Positions 55,231-64,000 of a stretch of 64,000 bases of DNA are shown here, one piece after another. The stretch's first letter is position 1. Each line of letters opens with the position of its first letter. Position numbers and translations under genes: made by a program. The stretch lies in NCBI GenBank assembly GCA_003056425.1, contig PYVY01000002.1, positions 248,001 through 312,000 on the forward strand, given 5' to 3'. The notes beneath the pieces are model-generated. The model was not told the origin of the DNA. It did no database searches and was given only the letters and a program-made list of their open reading frames with translations. Source of the DNA: Alteromonas indica (GTDB taxonomy: Bacteria; Pseudomonadota; Gammaproteobacteria; Enterobacterales; Alteromonadaceae).

Positions 55231-55887
55231 CCGGCCATTCGCCGCCAGCGCGATATGTAACTCGATATGATGCGCTATAGATATGACGCACTATAAGTAA
55301 GCTGCTGAACGCACATCATCTGTTTTGTACCCTTTATTTTCTCTGCCGCACCGCTGCTTTTGTGGTTAACGCAGCGAGTCCTTACTATCTACCTGCTAAC
55401 TATCCCACCTTCATTCAGTTGGTCTGGCATTATCTACCCTGCAGTGAACTTCCCCAAGGTTAAGGCCAAATAGTGTCAGGAAAAGGATGAGATTATATCT
55501 GTGCTGGAAGACCTGGGCATTTTACCGGATGATGCTGAATGCAGCGTGTGATCTACCATCTGCCATCCGCCCATTACCTACACTTAACATAGGTGTGCGG
55601 TTACCCGTAAATATGGCTTATGTTAACTGGCATGGCATTAGGCGGGGCTTACAGCTTATCTTTCAACGCCGTAACGAGTGATGGTATTAAAGCTGACTAC
55701 AACCGTTTCAGCAATTCACCCCTCTATGGGGAGTGGTATAGGATTCGTAATACACAGGTAATACAGGGTCGCTAGTGCAGGACAGCCGAAAAAGGCAATT
55801 GCGAAGAGATCTTAACGTTAACCTTCGGCGAATAGCACCAGGTTACCACCGGCCAGTGTGCACTACACAGGCCGGCAATAGTAGAAA
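55231..55887. other. Gene-free stretch between chrR and bamD
   Basis: About 657 bases with only short frames. A 51-codon frame at 55620-55775 on the + strand reads like real protein (SDGIKADYNRFSNSPLYGEWYR) but has no ribosome site and matches no family I know; it could be a gene remnant. Sequence around 55271-55300 has GATATGATGCGCTATAGATATGACGC-like short repeats. No terminator for chrR was identified. Confidence 0.5.
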
Positions 55888-56655
55888 CTAGCTAATATAT
55901 TCGCTGTCCGGGTAATTCAGTTTTAACGTTTTCATCGCGTTATCACGTAACTCGGTCAGGCCCAGTTGTTCATAACTGGATACCATTATCTCAAGGGCCT
56001 GTTGAAGCTGATCAGAATCAGGGTAATGTTCGATAACATAACGCCCACGATTAGCTGCGGCTACAAAAGCTTCCCGGCGCATATAAAAACGGGCGATAGC
56101 AATTTCATAGCGAGCTAACCGGTTTTTAATAAATACCATGCGTTTTTGAGCATCGGCTGCATATTTACTGTCAGGGTATTGCTGAATCAAGCGTCTGAAA
56201 TCTTCAAAGGCCTGGCGCGACTTGGCCGGATCGCGGTCCGCGCGGTCAATATTCATCAGCTCCTGGAACAGATTGGTATCTGCTTCCATATTCACCAAAC
56301 CACGCATATAAAATGCGTAATCTACATCAGAGTGATTCGGGTTTAGCCGAATAAACCGGTCAATAGTGGCGACGGTCTCGTCAATCTTTCCCGATTTATA
56401 GTAGCTGTAAATTAGGTCCAGTTGCACCTGATGAGAAAGGGGACCGAAAGGATAACGGGAGTCCAGTGCGCTTAGTGTGTTTGCAGCGGCGGTAAAGTTA
56501 CCGGCTGCCATACTGTCTTTAGCACGCTCATACATCTGTTGCGCGCCCATGTTAGCCAAGGCTGCTTTTTCTTCTGCATCATCAGAAGAGCTACACCCGG
56601 CTACAGATATCATGGCACCTACTAGCAGTGGCGCCATATAACGAAATGACTTCAT
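55888..56655 (-). CDS. bamD: Outer membrane assembly lipoprotein BamD
   Basis: 255 aa. Lipoprotein signal peptide MKSFRYMAPLLVGAMISVAGC with the lipobox Cys at residue 21. The TPR-like repeats include ALDSRYPFGPLSHQVQLDLIYSYYKSGK (about 65-92), DYAFYMRGLV and a C-terminal LGLTELRDNAMKTLKLNYPDSEY. BamD is part of the BAM complex, facing the periplasm. It is divergent from rluD, the usual layout. Confidence 0.97.
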   Translation of the reverse strand: MKSFRYMAPLLVGAMISVAGCSSSDDAEEKAALANMGAQQMYERAKDSMAAGNFTAAANTLSALDSRYPFGPLSHQVQLDLIYSYYKSGKIDETVATIDRFIRLNPNHSDVDYAFYMRGLVNMEADTNLFQELMNIDRADRDPAKSRQAFEDFRRLIQQYPDSKYAADAQKRMVFIKNRLARYEIAIARFYMRREAFVAAANRGRYVIEHYPDSDQLQQALEIMVSSYEQLGLTELRDNAMKTLKLNYPDSEYIS

Positions 56656-56825
56656 AATACTTTACTCATTCCCCAAATTCGTCTTTGGTGTTGCTTCTAT
56701 GCGTGATATGACAACGCATTCTAACGTACTCATTCAGACAAACACCATAGAAATCCTGCAAAGTTTACCTTAACAACCACCAAAGCTTGTTATAATAGCG
56801 GTTTTAAGACGATAAAATAGTACGT

Positions 56826-57809
56826 ATGACCCAAACACATAATACCGTGCACCTTGAAGCGGTAACTGAACCACAACATTTTGGCCAACGGTTAGATCAG
56901 GTTTTAGCCGATTTGTTCCCTGAATATTCTCGCTCCAAGCTAAAAAGCTGGATCCTGGATGGTAATGTGACTATTAATGGCGAAGTTAACTCAACCCCCC
57001 GGCACAAAATGCTGATGGAAGAAACGGTTGAGGTCAATGCTGTTATGGAAGTGCAGACCACCAGTGAGCCCCAACATATCGAGTTGGACATTGTTTATGA
57101 AGATGACCACATACTGGTGTTAAATAAACCGGCAGATATGGTGGTGCATCCGGGCGCAGGTAATAGTGACGGTACTTTGCTTAACGCATTGTTAGCCCAT
57201 GTGCCGAATATCGATAAAGTGCCCAGAGCCGGCATTGTCCACCGTTTAGACAAAGACACTACCGGATTAATGGTGGTGGCCAAAACCGTACCGGCCCAAA
57301 CGCATCTGGTAGCCCAGCTTCAAGAGCGGACCATGAGCCGCGAGTACGAAGCTTTGGCGCTGGGCACCATGGTCGGCGGCGGCGAAGTCGATGCGCCAAT
57401 TGGCCGCCATGCCACAAAACGGACCCTGATGGCGGTGCGGGAAACGGGCAAACCTGCAGTTACCCATTTTCGGGTAAAAGAGAAGTTTCGTGCACATACT
57501 TATATTCGATTGAAACTTGAAACCGGCCGTACCCACCAGATTCGGGTGCATATGACTCATATCAAACATCCGTTAGCCGGCGACCCGGTTTACGGCGGGC
57601 GCCCGCGTCTGCCTAAAGGTGCCAGCGATGAGTTTGTTAATATACTAAGGGCGTTCAAGCGCCAGGCTCTCCATGCTGTTCAATTGTCACTGTTTCATCC
57701 AGAAACCGAAGAGTGGATGACCTGGACTGCACCCTTACCGCAGGATATGGTGCAATTACTGGAGGTAGTCAGGGCGGATACCCGTGAAAACGGCTTTGAC
57801 GATGACTAA
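56826..57809 (+). CDS. rluD: 23S rRNA pseudouridine synthase RluD
   Basis: 327 aa. An N-terminal S4 domain (RLDQVLADLFPEYSRSKLKSWI, about residues 24-45) leads to the catalytic domain with IVHRLDKDTTGLMVVAKT (catalytic Asp), then LETGRTHQIRVHM and HPLAGDPVYGG. It modifies U1911, U1915 and U1917 of 23S rRNA in E. coli. The downstream pgeF ATG lies inside its last codons. Confidence 0.96.
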   Translation: MTQTHNTVHLEAVTEPQHFGQRLDQVLADLFPEYSRSKLKSWILDGNVTINGEVNSTPRHKMLMEETVEVNAVMEVQTTSEPQHIELDIVYEDDHILVLNKPADMVVHPGAGNSDGTLLNALLAHVPNIDKVPRAGIVHRLDKDTTGLMVVAKTVPAQTHLVAQLQERTMSREYEALALGTMVGGGEVDAPIGRHATKRTLMAVRETGKPAVTHFRVKEKFRAHTYIRLKLETGRTHQIRVHMTHIKHPLAGDPVYGGRPRLPKGASDEFVNILRAFKRQALHAVQLSLFHPETEEWMTWTAPLPQDMVQLLEVVRADTRENGFDDD

Positions 57810-58533
57810 ACCTGAGCTGATTTACCCCGAATGGGCAGCGCCAGCCAATGTGACGGCGTACAGCACAACCCGTTTGGGCGGTATCAGCGAAGGGCAATAC
57901 CAAGGTTTGAATGTAGGCATGCACGTAGGCGATGATCCCCAGCACGTGCAGGCTAATCGCAATGGCTTGCCTGGGGCGGATAAACTGGTTTGGTTAAATC
58001 AGGTACATGGTACCCACTGTAAACTTTTGTCGGCCACGCCGGACGATCTGCCGGCGGATGCCAGTATTAGCCGCTCTACGGCCAAATGGTGCGCGGTAAT
58101 GACCGCCGACTGTGTACCTCTTTTACTGTGTGACCGGGACGGCAGCGAGGTGGCTGCCATCCATGCAGGGTGGCAGGGGCTTGCCCACCACATTATTGGC
58201 GGTGTAATAGCCACTATGCAAAGTGCTGCAACCGATTTGATTGCATGGATAGGACCGGCAATCAGCGGCCCATGTTATCAGGTCGATGCTACTCTAGCGG
58301 CGCGTTTTAAAGACTTTCCGGCAGCAATTAGTGCGGATCCCGTTGCTGGTAAATTTCGTTTAGATTTAAATTATATCGCCGCCGCACAGCTTTCAGCAGC
58401 TGGCGTTTCGATGGTCACCCAAAGCGGTTTGTGTACGTACCGACAACCACATCAGTTTTACTCCCATCGTTATGCCCAGCACCATCACGCCACCCCCACC
58501 GGACGTATCGTTACCGTTATCGGTCTGACTTGA
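57802..58533 (+). CDS. pgeF: Purine nucleoside phosphorylase/laccase-domain protein PgeF (YfiH)
   Basis: 243 aa from ATG 57802; a GTG at 57784 would add six residues. The metal-ligand motifs of the family are present: LNQVHGTHC (about residue 63), AVMTADCVPLLLCDRDG with Cys, AIHAGWQGLAHHII, and WIGPAISGPCYQVD. YfiH-type enzymes act on adenosine or cell-wall precursors. It overlaps the rluD stop and precedes clpB, the standard rluD-yfiH-clpB order. Confidence 0.93.
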   Translation: MTKPELIYPEWAAPANVTAYSTTRLGGISEGQYQGLNVGMHVGDDPQHVQANRNGLPGADKLVWLNQVHGTHCKLLSATPDDLPADASISRSTAKWCAVMTADCVPLLLCDRDGSEVAAIHAGWQGLAHHIIGGVIATMQSAATDLIAWIGPAISGPCYQVDATLAARFKDFPAAISADPVAGKFRLDLNYIAAAQLSAAGVSMVTQSGLCTYRQPHQFYSHRYAQHHHATPTGRIVTVIGLT

Positions 58534-58571
58534 TATAAATCAATAAAACGCAGTGATTATTCATTAATCGA

Positions 58572-58600
58572 CTTGAATCGTAGCCGGCCTGCACCCATAA
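58572..58600 (+). promoter_or_regulatory. Putative heat-shock (sigma-32) promoter of clpB
   Basis: CTTGAA (58572-58577) and ACCCATAA (58593-58600) are separated by 15 bases, near the consensus CTTGAAA-N11-16-CCCCATnT. It lies 31 bases before the clpB start. Confidence 0.7.
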
Positions 58601-58630
58601 ATTAGCAATAGGTTTTGCGAGGAAAATATT

Positions 58631-61222
58631 ATGCGTTTAGACCGATTTACCAGTAAATTTCAACTTGCTATCTCAGATGCTCAGTCACTGGCTTTAGGCC
58701 GTGATCATCAGTTTATTGAGCCGGTGCATCTGATGACGGCCATGCTCAATCAGCAGGGCGGTTCCATTCGGCCGGTGCTGGACCAAGCCGGTATCAATGT
58801 TAATGCACTACGTTCTGCGCTAAGTGAAGCGATTGAACGGCTGCCGCGGGTAGAAGGCATCGGGGGCGATGTACAGTTAAGTAAAGCCAGTGGCATGGTA
58901 CTTAATGTATGCGACAAAATCGCGCAACAGCGTAAAGATGAATACATCACATCCGAGATTTTTCTGCTGGCGGCACTGGACGATAAGGGTCGGCTGGGAG
59001 ATATTCTGCGCGAGCTGAACATAACCAAAGACAAAATAGAAAATGCCATTGATAAAATGCGCGGCGGTCAGAAAGTTACTGACCCCAATGCCGAAGATGT
59101 CCGCCAGGCATTAGAGAAATATACCACTGATCTGACCGAGCGGGCCGAGCAGGGCAAACTTGACCCGGTTATTGGCCGCGACGACGAAATACGCCGGGCA
59201 GTACAGGTATTGCAACGCCGCACAAAGAATAATCCAGTGTTGATTGGCGAGCCCGGGGTAGGTAAAACCGCTATTGTGGAAGGCTTGGCGCAACGCATTG
59301 TTAACGGCGAAGTGCCAGAAGGGCTGAAGAACAAACGGGTATTGTCGTTAGATATGGGAGCCCTGGTAGCAGGTGCCAAGTATCGCGGCGAATTCGAAGA
59401 ACGACTAAAAGCAGTATTGAACGAGCTGGCTAAAGAAGAGGGCCGGGTTATCTTGTTTGTTGATGAATTGCACACGATGGTTGGCGCGGGTAAAGGCGAT
59501 GGCGCAATGGACGCCGGAAATATGCTAAAACCTGCACTGGCCCGTGGTGAGCTTCACTGCGTAGGCGCGACTACCCTAAATGAATACCGTCAGTATATTG
59601 AAAAAGACGCCGCGCTGGAACGACGTTTCCAAAAAGTGCTGGTGGAAGAGCCCAGTGTGGAAGATACCATCGCTATATTACGCGGCTTGAAAGAGCGTTA
59701 CGAGTTGCATCATTCGGTGGATATTACTGATCCGGCAATTGTGGCGGCGGCCAGCCTATCGCACCGCTATATCAGCGATCGGCAATTGCCCGATAAAGCT
59801 ATCGATCTGATTGATGAGGCAGCCTCCAGCATCCGTTTACAGATCGATTCCAAACCGGAGGATATGGACCGGCTGGAGCGACGTATTATTCAGCTAAAAC
59901 TGGAGGAGCAGGCATTAGCCAAAGAAACCGATGATGCCAGCCACAAGCGGCTGGAAATGATCGAGCTGGAACGTGAGCAGGCCGAGCAAAAATATAGCGA
60001 GCTGGAAACTATCTGGCACGATGAAAAAGAAGCTATGCAAGGGACCCAAACCATAAAGTCAGAGCTGGAGCAAGCCAAGCTGGATTTAGAAATTGCCCGG
60101 CGCGCCTCTGATTTAAATCGTATGTCAGAGTTACAGTATGGCCGGATTCCCGAATTGGAAATGAAGCTGGAAAAAGCGGCTGAAAATGAAACTCGCGAAA
60201 CCCAGCTACTTAAGAATAAAGTTACCGATACCGAGATAGCCGAAGTATTGTCACGCTGGACAGGTATACCGGTGAATAAAATGCTTGAAGGGGAGCGCGA
60301 TAAGCTATTGCGTATGGAAGAGGTGCTGCACAAACGGGTTGTCGGCCAGGCTGAAGCGGTGACGGCGGTATCAAACGCTATCCGCCGCTCAAGAGCCGGG
60401 CTGGCCGACCCGAATCGGCCTATTGGTTCGTTCCTCTTTTTAGGCCCTACCGGGGTGGGTAAAACCGAGCTGTGTAAAACGTTGGCTGGTTTTATGTTCG
60501 ATACTGAAGAGGCCATGGTCCGTATTGATATGTCTGAATTTATGGAAAAACACTCGGTCGCCAGGCTGGTGGGTGCGCCACCGGGGTATGTGGGCTATGA
60601 AGAGGGCGGTTACCTTACCGAAGCTGTCAGACGCAAACCCTATTCGGTGATCCTGCTTGATGAAGTTGAAAAAGCGCACCCGGATGTGTTCAACATTCTG
60701 TTGCAGGTACTTGATGACGGCCGTTTGACCGACGGGCAGGGCCGTACCGTAGATTTTAAAAACTGTGTGGTCATTATGACCTCTAATCTGGGGTCGGATA
60801 TTATCCAGGATAAACATCAGGAAAGTCAGTACGATGAAATGAAAAACATGGTGATGGAGGTGGTCGGCCAACACTTCAGGCCCGAATTTATTAACCGGGT
60901 AGATGACATTGTGGTATTTCATCCACTGGGCAAAGAGGAAATCAAATCTATTGCGAAAATTCAACTGGCTTCCCTACGGGCGCGGTTGGCTGAAAAAGGC
61001 TTTAAGTTTGAATTGTCTGCCGCCGCAATGGATAAACTGGCAGCTGCGGGTTTTGATCCTGTATTTGGCGCCAGGCCGTTAAAACGGGCAATTCAAACGC
61101 AAATTGAAAACCCGCTCGCCCAGGAATTACTGGCAGGCAATATCATGCCAGAGAGCACCATCAGGATAGATGAAGATAACGATCAGATTGTTATTCTGAA
61201 ACCCGATGCTACCCGCCATTAG
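58631..61222 (+). CDS. clpB: Disaggregase ClpB
   Basis: 863 aa. N-domain, first AAA+ (Walker A GEPGVGKT, about residue 205; [26 protein letters not shown]), long coiled middle domain (about 400-525, [19 protein letters not shown]), second AAA+ (GPTGVGKTE, about 607; [25 protein letters not shown]), and C-terminal domain. It pulls apart aggregated proteins with DnaK. GAGGAAAAT precedes the ATG. Confidence 0.97.
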   Translation: MRLDRFTSKFQLAISDAQSLALGRDHQFIEPVHLMTAMLNQQGGSIRPVLDQAGINVNALRSALSEAIERLPRVEGIGGDVQLSKASGMVLNVCDKIAQQRKDEYITSEIFLLAALDDKGRLGDILRELNITKDKIENAIDKMRGGQKVTDPNAEDVRQALEKYTTDLTERAEQGKLDPVIGRDDEIRRAVQVLQRRTKNNPVLIGEPGVGKTAIVEGLAQRIVNGEVPEGLKNKRVLSLDMGALVAGAKYRGEFEERLKAVLNELAKEEGRVILFVDELHTMVGAGKGDGAMDAGNMLKPALARGELHCVGATTLNEYRQYIEKDAALERRFQKVLVEEPSVEDTIAILRGLKERYELHHSVDITDPAIVAAASLSHRYISDRQLPDKAIDLIDEAASSIRLQIDSKPEDMDRLERRIIQLKLEEQALAKETDDASHKRLEMIELEREQAEQKYSELETIWHDEKEAMQGTQTIKSELEQAKLDLEIARRASDLNRMSELQYGRIPELEMKLEKAAENETRETQLLKNKVTDTEIAEVLSRWTGIPVNKMLEGERDKLLRMEEVLHKRVVGQAEAVTAVSNAIRRSRAGLADPNRPIGSFLFLGPTGVGKTELCKTLAGFMFDTEEAMVRIDMSEFMEKHSVARLVGAPPGYVGYEEGGYLTEAVRRKPYSVILLDEVEKAHPDVFNILLQVLDDGRLTDGQGRTVDFKNCVVIMTSNLGSDIIQDKHQESQYDEMKNMVMEVVGQHFRPEFINRVDDIVVFHPLGKEEIKSIAKIQLASLRARLAEKGFKFELSAAAMDKLAAAGFDPVFGARPLKRAIQTQIENPLAQELLAGNIMPESTIRIDEDNDQIVILKPDATRH

Positions 61223-61317
61223 CCGATTTATGTGGCAAGCGGGAACCTGGGCAGGGTAAGCCGATAGAAAGAACCGCGCCGTGTCGGTATGACCGGCGAA
61301 CGGGTAGTGTGAAGAAA

Positions 61318-61347
61318 AAGCAAGGAGGCTTGCGCGCCTCCTTGTTT
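61318..61347 (+). terminator. Probable clpB terminator
   Basis: A 9-bp stem (CAAGGAGGC against GCCTCCTTG), extendable by three weak pairs, with a 6-base loop and a short T run (GTTTACAT), lies 95 bases past clpB. Confidence 0.6.
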
Positions 61348-61435
61348 ACATAAAGACATTACCCGTCGCTGTATCGATATGAACAGCTGGTTTATATCAT
61401 TACCTTTAGCTACAAACTTCGTAGTCAGCGTTTGG

Positions 61436-64000
61436 TTAGAGCGCCTGGGCTAACTTCTGGGCATCTGACTTTTCGCGAAACTGCTTTGCCAGAGTGTCAT
61501 GTTCTTCCAGTAATTCTCGTGCTTCCTGCTGGCGGTCCAATTTAGCCAGGGTGTAAGCAATGTGATATTGCACAGAAGGGTCGGAAGCGTCCAGAATATA
61601 GGCTTGACGCAGCACTCCCAGTCCACCCAGGTAATCATTATCCAGAGCTAAAATCCATCCCTTAGTATCAAGCAGCGCTGCTGAACGAGGCTCTAACGCT
61701 AAGGCTTCCTCAATTAGCGCCATGGCTTTGAGTGGCGAGGTAAGCGAATAAATATTGGCCAGATTGTTTAATACGAATGCCCGGCGCGTTAATTTATCTG
61801 AGGTAAGCAGCGCCTCATACATAGGCGTAGCCTTGGTATAGTCGTTATTCAGGTAATGTAAGTCGGCCAATAAATTCTGCCCGAAAAGATTGTCGGGGTT
61901 GCTAGCGGTAACGCGCGATAAATACGTAATTAACGCCTGCCGTTTCACACCGTCTTTTGCTAACGTAAATGCTTTTAATAAAGGTGTGGTAAAGGCACTG
62001 TCCTGTTGTAGAGCTTGTAAATAGAAATCAAAACCAGCGGCTAAACTCCCGCGTGCCACGGCTAAATCACCATATAGCATCGAAACATCGGCCGAAGGGC
62101 CAAACCGTTGCGTGATTTCCTCAATCGTTAATTGCGCCTGGTTAAGCAGTTCCTGTTTAATTTGAAAGGCGGCCATATCCATATAGGGCAATGGTTCAGA
62201 AGGAACCAACCGAATAGCCGTTTCATACGACTTCATGGCCCCCTCAAAATCCTTAGCACGACGCTGAAAACGGGCCAGCGACATCAGTTTGTGTGGCTCC
62301 TTCGCCCATAGAGCGTAAACCATATTCAGCTGTGTTTTGGCGCCTTCGGCATCTTTTAACTCATTCAATATAGCCGCTTTTTGCAGATGATAGTCTGGTG
62401 ATAAACGGTCGATAGCCAGAAGCGCATTTGCTTCACTTAACGCGGCTTTATTATTTCCCTCTTTACGATAAATATTGAGCAATAATTCTCGCGAACGTAA
62501 ATCTTTTTTATCTAAGGTTTTCGCTGCGACTAAATGCTCGATAGCGCTTTCGGTCATGTCAGAAGCAAGGTAAATTTGCGCGGCCAGTACGCGTGCGGCA
62601 ACACTGGTTTTATCCATCTTCAAGGCATCGTCGATAGCGCGCCGGGCAGCCGGATAGTTACCTTTATAGTACTGAATACGCGACCGGGCCACCAGGCCTG
62701 GAACCGAGCCGGGCTCGTCCTCTAAGATGGTGTTTACCAGCACGGTGGCTTCATCAAGCTTATTATTTCGAATCAGCAGGTCTGCGGTAATGGCCTGATA
62801 GTCGATATTGTCAGCAAATCTCGTAAGTAGCTGTTGGGCCAACGTTAATGCAGATGCAAAGTCTCGACGGTCGGTTAATAGCGCAATTTTTAATTTAAGT
62901 ACTTCTTCGTTGTCGGAGTCTGCCAGTTCATTACGTAAAATTTCATTTGCTGCAGCCAGTTTGCGGGTATTAAGAAACAGTTTAGCCTGCAATACGGCGA
63001 ACTGTTCTTCCCCCTGATAACGGCGGGTGAGCTCCGGTAACAGTTGTTCGCACTTAAAGGGGCGCTTTAACAACATAAATAATTCACAATTTAGTTGCGC
63101 CAAATTAAGGTTTTTAACCACCAGCTCTTCGTTTTTCTCTAACAATTTGGCTGCATCTTTATAGGCCCCGGTACGCAGCATCGCGTCAGTAAGCATACCA
63201 AGTTGCTCAGGGGTGGCATCGCGTTTTCCGATATAGCGGTTTAGCTCAGTGCTTGCCATGTCGTAATTTTTATTCAAATACGCAACGATACCCGCTATCA
63301 GGCTTAGCTCAATTTGCTCATTCAACTGCTCATCAGTCAATAAGCTCAACCGTTCGGTAAGCTCACGCAAAATTTTATCTGCGGCTAGCTGATTTTGGGT
63401 TAACGCCAGAATACGTGCTTTGAGTAACTGGTTTTGCACATCTCCGGGGGTTTGCGCTTCAATATCCGCAATCAGTTTATTGGCATGGTCATACTCCCCG
63501 GCCTCTGCCAGAGCGCCAGCATAAGCACGCATTGTGGCGGGGTTTTCTGGCGCGATAGCATAGGCTTCACGGAAAATTTCCAGACTTTGTTTTGTCTTGC
63601 CTTTAGCCGCAACAAGTTTACCCTTGGCCAACAGTGTAAAAGGTGCTTTAGGATCAAGCTGCAAAGACTTATCAAGTATTTGTTGCGCGGCATCAAGCCG
63701 CTGCAAATCAATTAACAGGTTTGTTTGAGCATTAAGCAGCGCTAAGGAGTCAGGAAAGTCTTTAAGGGTACGAGTGTAAAGCCTGACTGCAGCATCCCGT
63801 TCGTTCAGGCGTATATGCGCAGAGCCAGCCACTAACGTAACAGATAGACGCGCATCGTCGCTTAATGTGTGACGGTTAAGAATAGAAAACACTTTATTGT
63901 ACATGCCAGCAAACAAATAAGCCCGCGACAACGGCGGCATTACCAGATCTTCATCACCGCCAGCCAGCAATACTTCTTCGAGCTCATCAATGGCTTCACC
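61436..64000 (-). CDS. TPR-repeat protein, PrsT/PEP-CTERM-system-like (5' end outside window)
   Basis: At least 854 aa, open to the window edge; the TTG at 63970 is internal. More than a dozen TPR motifs follow each other (for example LYTRTLKDFPDSLALLNAQTNLLIDLQRLDAAQQIL; YYKGNYPAARRAIDDALKMDKTSVAARVLAAQIYLA; LNNLANIYSLTSPLKAMALIEEALALEPRSAALLDTKGWILA). The late ALLDTKGWILALDNDYLGGLGVLRQAYILDASDPSVQYHIA segment matches the end of PrsT-type proteins linked to exosortase/PEP-CTERM polysaccharide loci. The function is presumed to be scaffolding. No exosortase is in this window. Confidence 0.75.
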   Translation of the reverse strand, partial: GEAIDELEEVLLAGGDEDLVMPPLSRAYLFAGMYNKVFSILNRHTLSDDARLSVTLVAGSAHIRLNERDAAVRLYTRTLKDFPDSLALLNAQTNLLIDLQRLDAAQQILDKSLQLDPKAPFTLLAKGKLVAAKGKTKQSLEIFREAYAIAPENPATMRAYAGALAEAGEYDHANKLIADIEAQTPGDVQNQLLKARILALTQNQLAADKILRELTERLSLLTDEQLNEQIELSLIAGIVAYLNKNYDMASTELNRYIGKRDATPEQLGMLTDAMLRTGAYKDAAKLLEKNEELVVKNLNLAQLNCELFMLLKRPFKCEQLLPELTRRYQGEEQFAVLQAKLFLNTRKLAAANEILRNELADSDNEEVLKLKIALLTDRRDFASALTLAQQLLTRFADNIDYQAITADLLIRNNKLDEATVLVNTILEDEPGSVPGLVARSRIQYYKGNYPAARRAIDDALKMDKTSVAARVLAAQIYLASDMTESAIEHLVAAKTLDKKDLRSRELLLNIYRKEGNNKAALSEANALLAIDRLSPDYHLQKAAILNELKDAEGAKTQLNMVYALWAKEPHKLMSLARFQRRAKDFEGAMKSYETAIRLVPSEPLPYMDMAAFQIKQELLNQAQLTIEEITQRFGPSADVSMLYGDLAVARGSLAAGFDFYLQALQQDSAFTTPLLKAFTLAKDGVKRQALITYLSRVTASNPDNLFGQNLLADLHYLNNDYTKATPMYEALLTSDKLTRRAFVLNNLANIYSLTSPLKAMALIEEALALEPRSAALLDTKGWILALDNDYLGGLGVLRQAYILDASDPSVQYHIAYTLAKLDRQQEARELLEEHDTLAKQFREKSDAQKLAQAL

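Noticed and set aside
55487..55681. A 64-aa open frame after chrR
   Set aside because: No ribosome site, no domain, and stop-dense neighbours in the other frames; not supported as a gene.
59890..60516. A 208-aa reverse open frame in clpB
   Set aside because: Antisense shadow of the ClpB middle and second AAA+ domains.

Overview
This window looks like the chromosome of a marine gammaproteobacterium of the Alteromonadales, probably close to Alteromonadaceae. The support is gene order and protein character: rpoE-rseABC-lepA-lepB-rnc-era, nadB divergent from rpoE, a sodium-type PomAB stator, a RibBX-type riboflavin enzyme, serB/PilZ/radA, a type IV pilus minor-pilin cluster with PilY1, and a PEP-CTERM-type TPR protein. 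No phage, insertion sequence, CRISPR array, rRNA or tRNA was recognised. The taxon is an inference.

Layout. 1-9.5 kb: type IV pilus minor pilins. The end of pilW, then pilX, pilY1 and pilE run forward. A second, reversed set (GspH/FimT-, PilW-, PilX- and PilV-like) follows, then one divergent pilin and a fimT. 9.7-15.9 kb: nadE-glnB, a SlyD-type FKBP, ygfZ divergent from sdhE-ygfX, a MaoC-like hot-dog protein and nadB. 16-25 kb: rpoE-rseA-rseB-rseC behind a self-recognised sigma-E promoter, then lepA-lepB-rnc-era, pdxH and a TatD-family nuclease whose 3' end is repeated as two degenerate copies. 25.7-32.1 kb: ytjB/serB, a large double-PilZ protein, radA and a second PilZ protein. 32.4-37.2 kb: ettA, lpxD, glyA and nrdR. 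37.2-42.7 kb: ribD-ribE-ribBX, ribH-nusB, thiL-pgpA. 43.4-46.4 kb: dxs, ispA and xseB on the reverse strand. 46.7-48.4 kb: pomAB. 48.6-55.2 kb: a five-gene lipid/redox operon (NTF2-like, SDR, FAD oxidoreductase, DUF1365, Cfa-like), a divergent LON-domain gene and an ECF sigma/ChrR pair. 55.9-61.2 kb: bamD divergent from rluD-pgeF, then clpB. The window ends inside a TPR gene related to PrsT.

How the parts work together. Most genes are housekeeping: NAD and riboflavin synthesis, isoprenoid precursors, envelope stress, protein export and ribosome maturation. The parts most worth attention are the minor-pilin locus, which has two candidate initiation complexes and pilins with unusual residues at position 5; the RpoE-ChrR locus, where two divergent TGATCC-N18-TAA promoters sit between the lipid operon and a lone LON-domain gene; and two places (tatD and the LON-domain gene) where a gene's 3' end has been tandemly duplicated past its stop codon.

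Three stretches of 650-700 bases carry no credible gene: 25021-25677 (tatD-derived repeats), 42664-43358 and 55231-55887. All readings were made by eye; alignments and promoter matches are hand-made.
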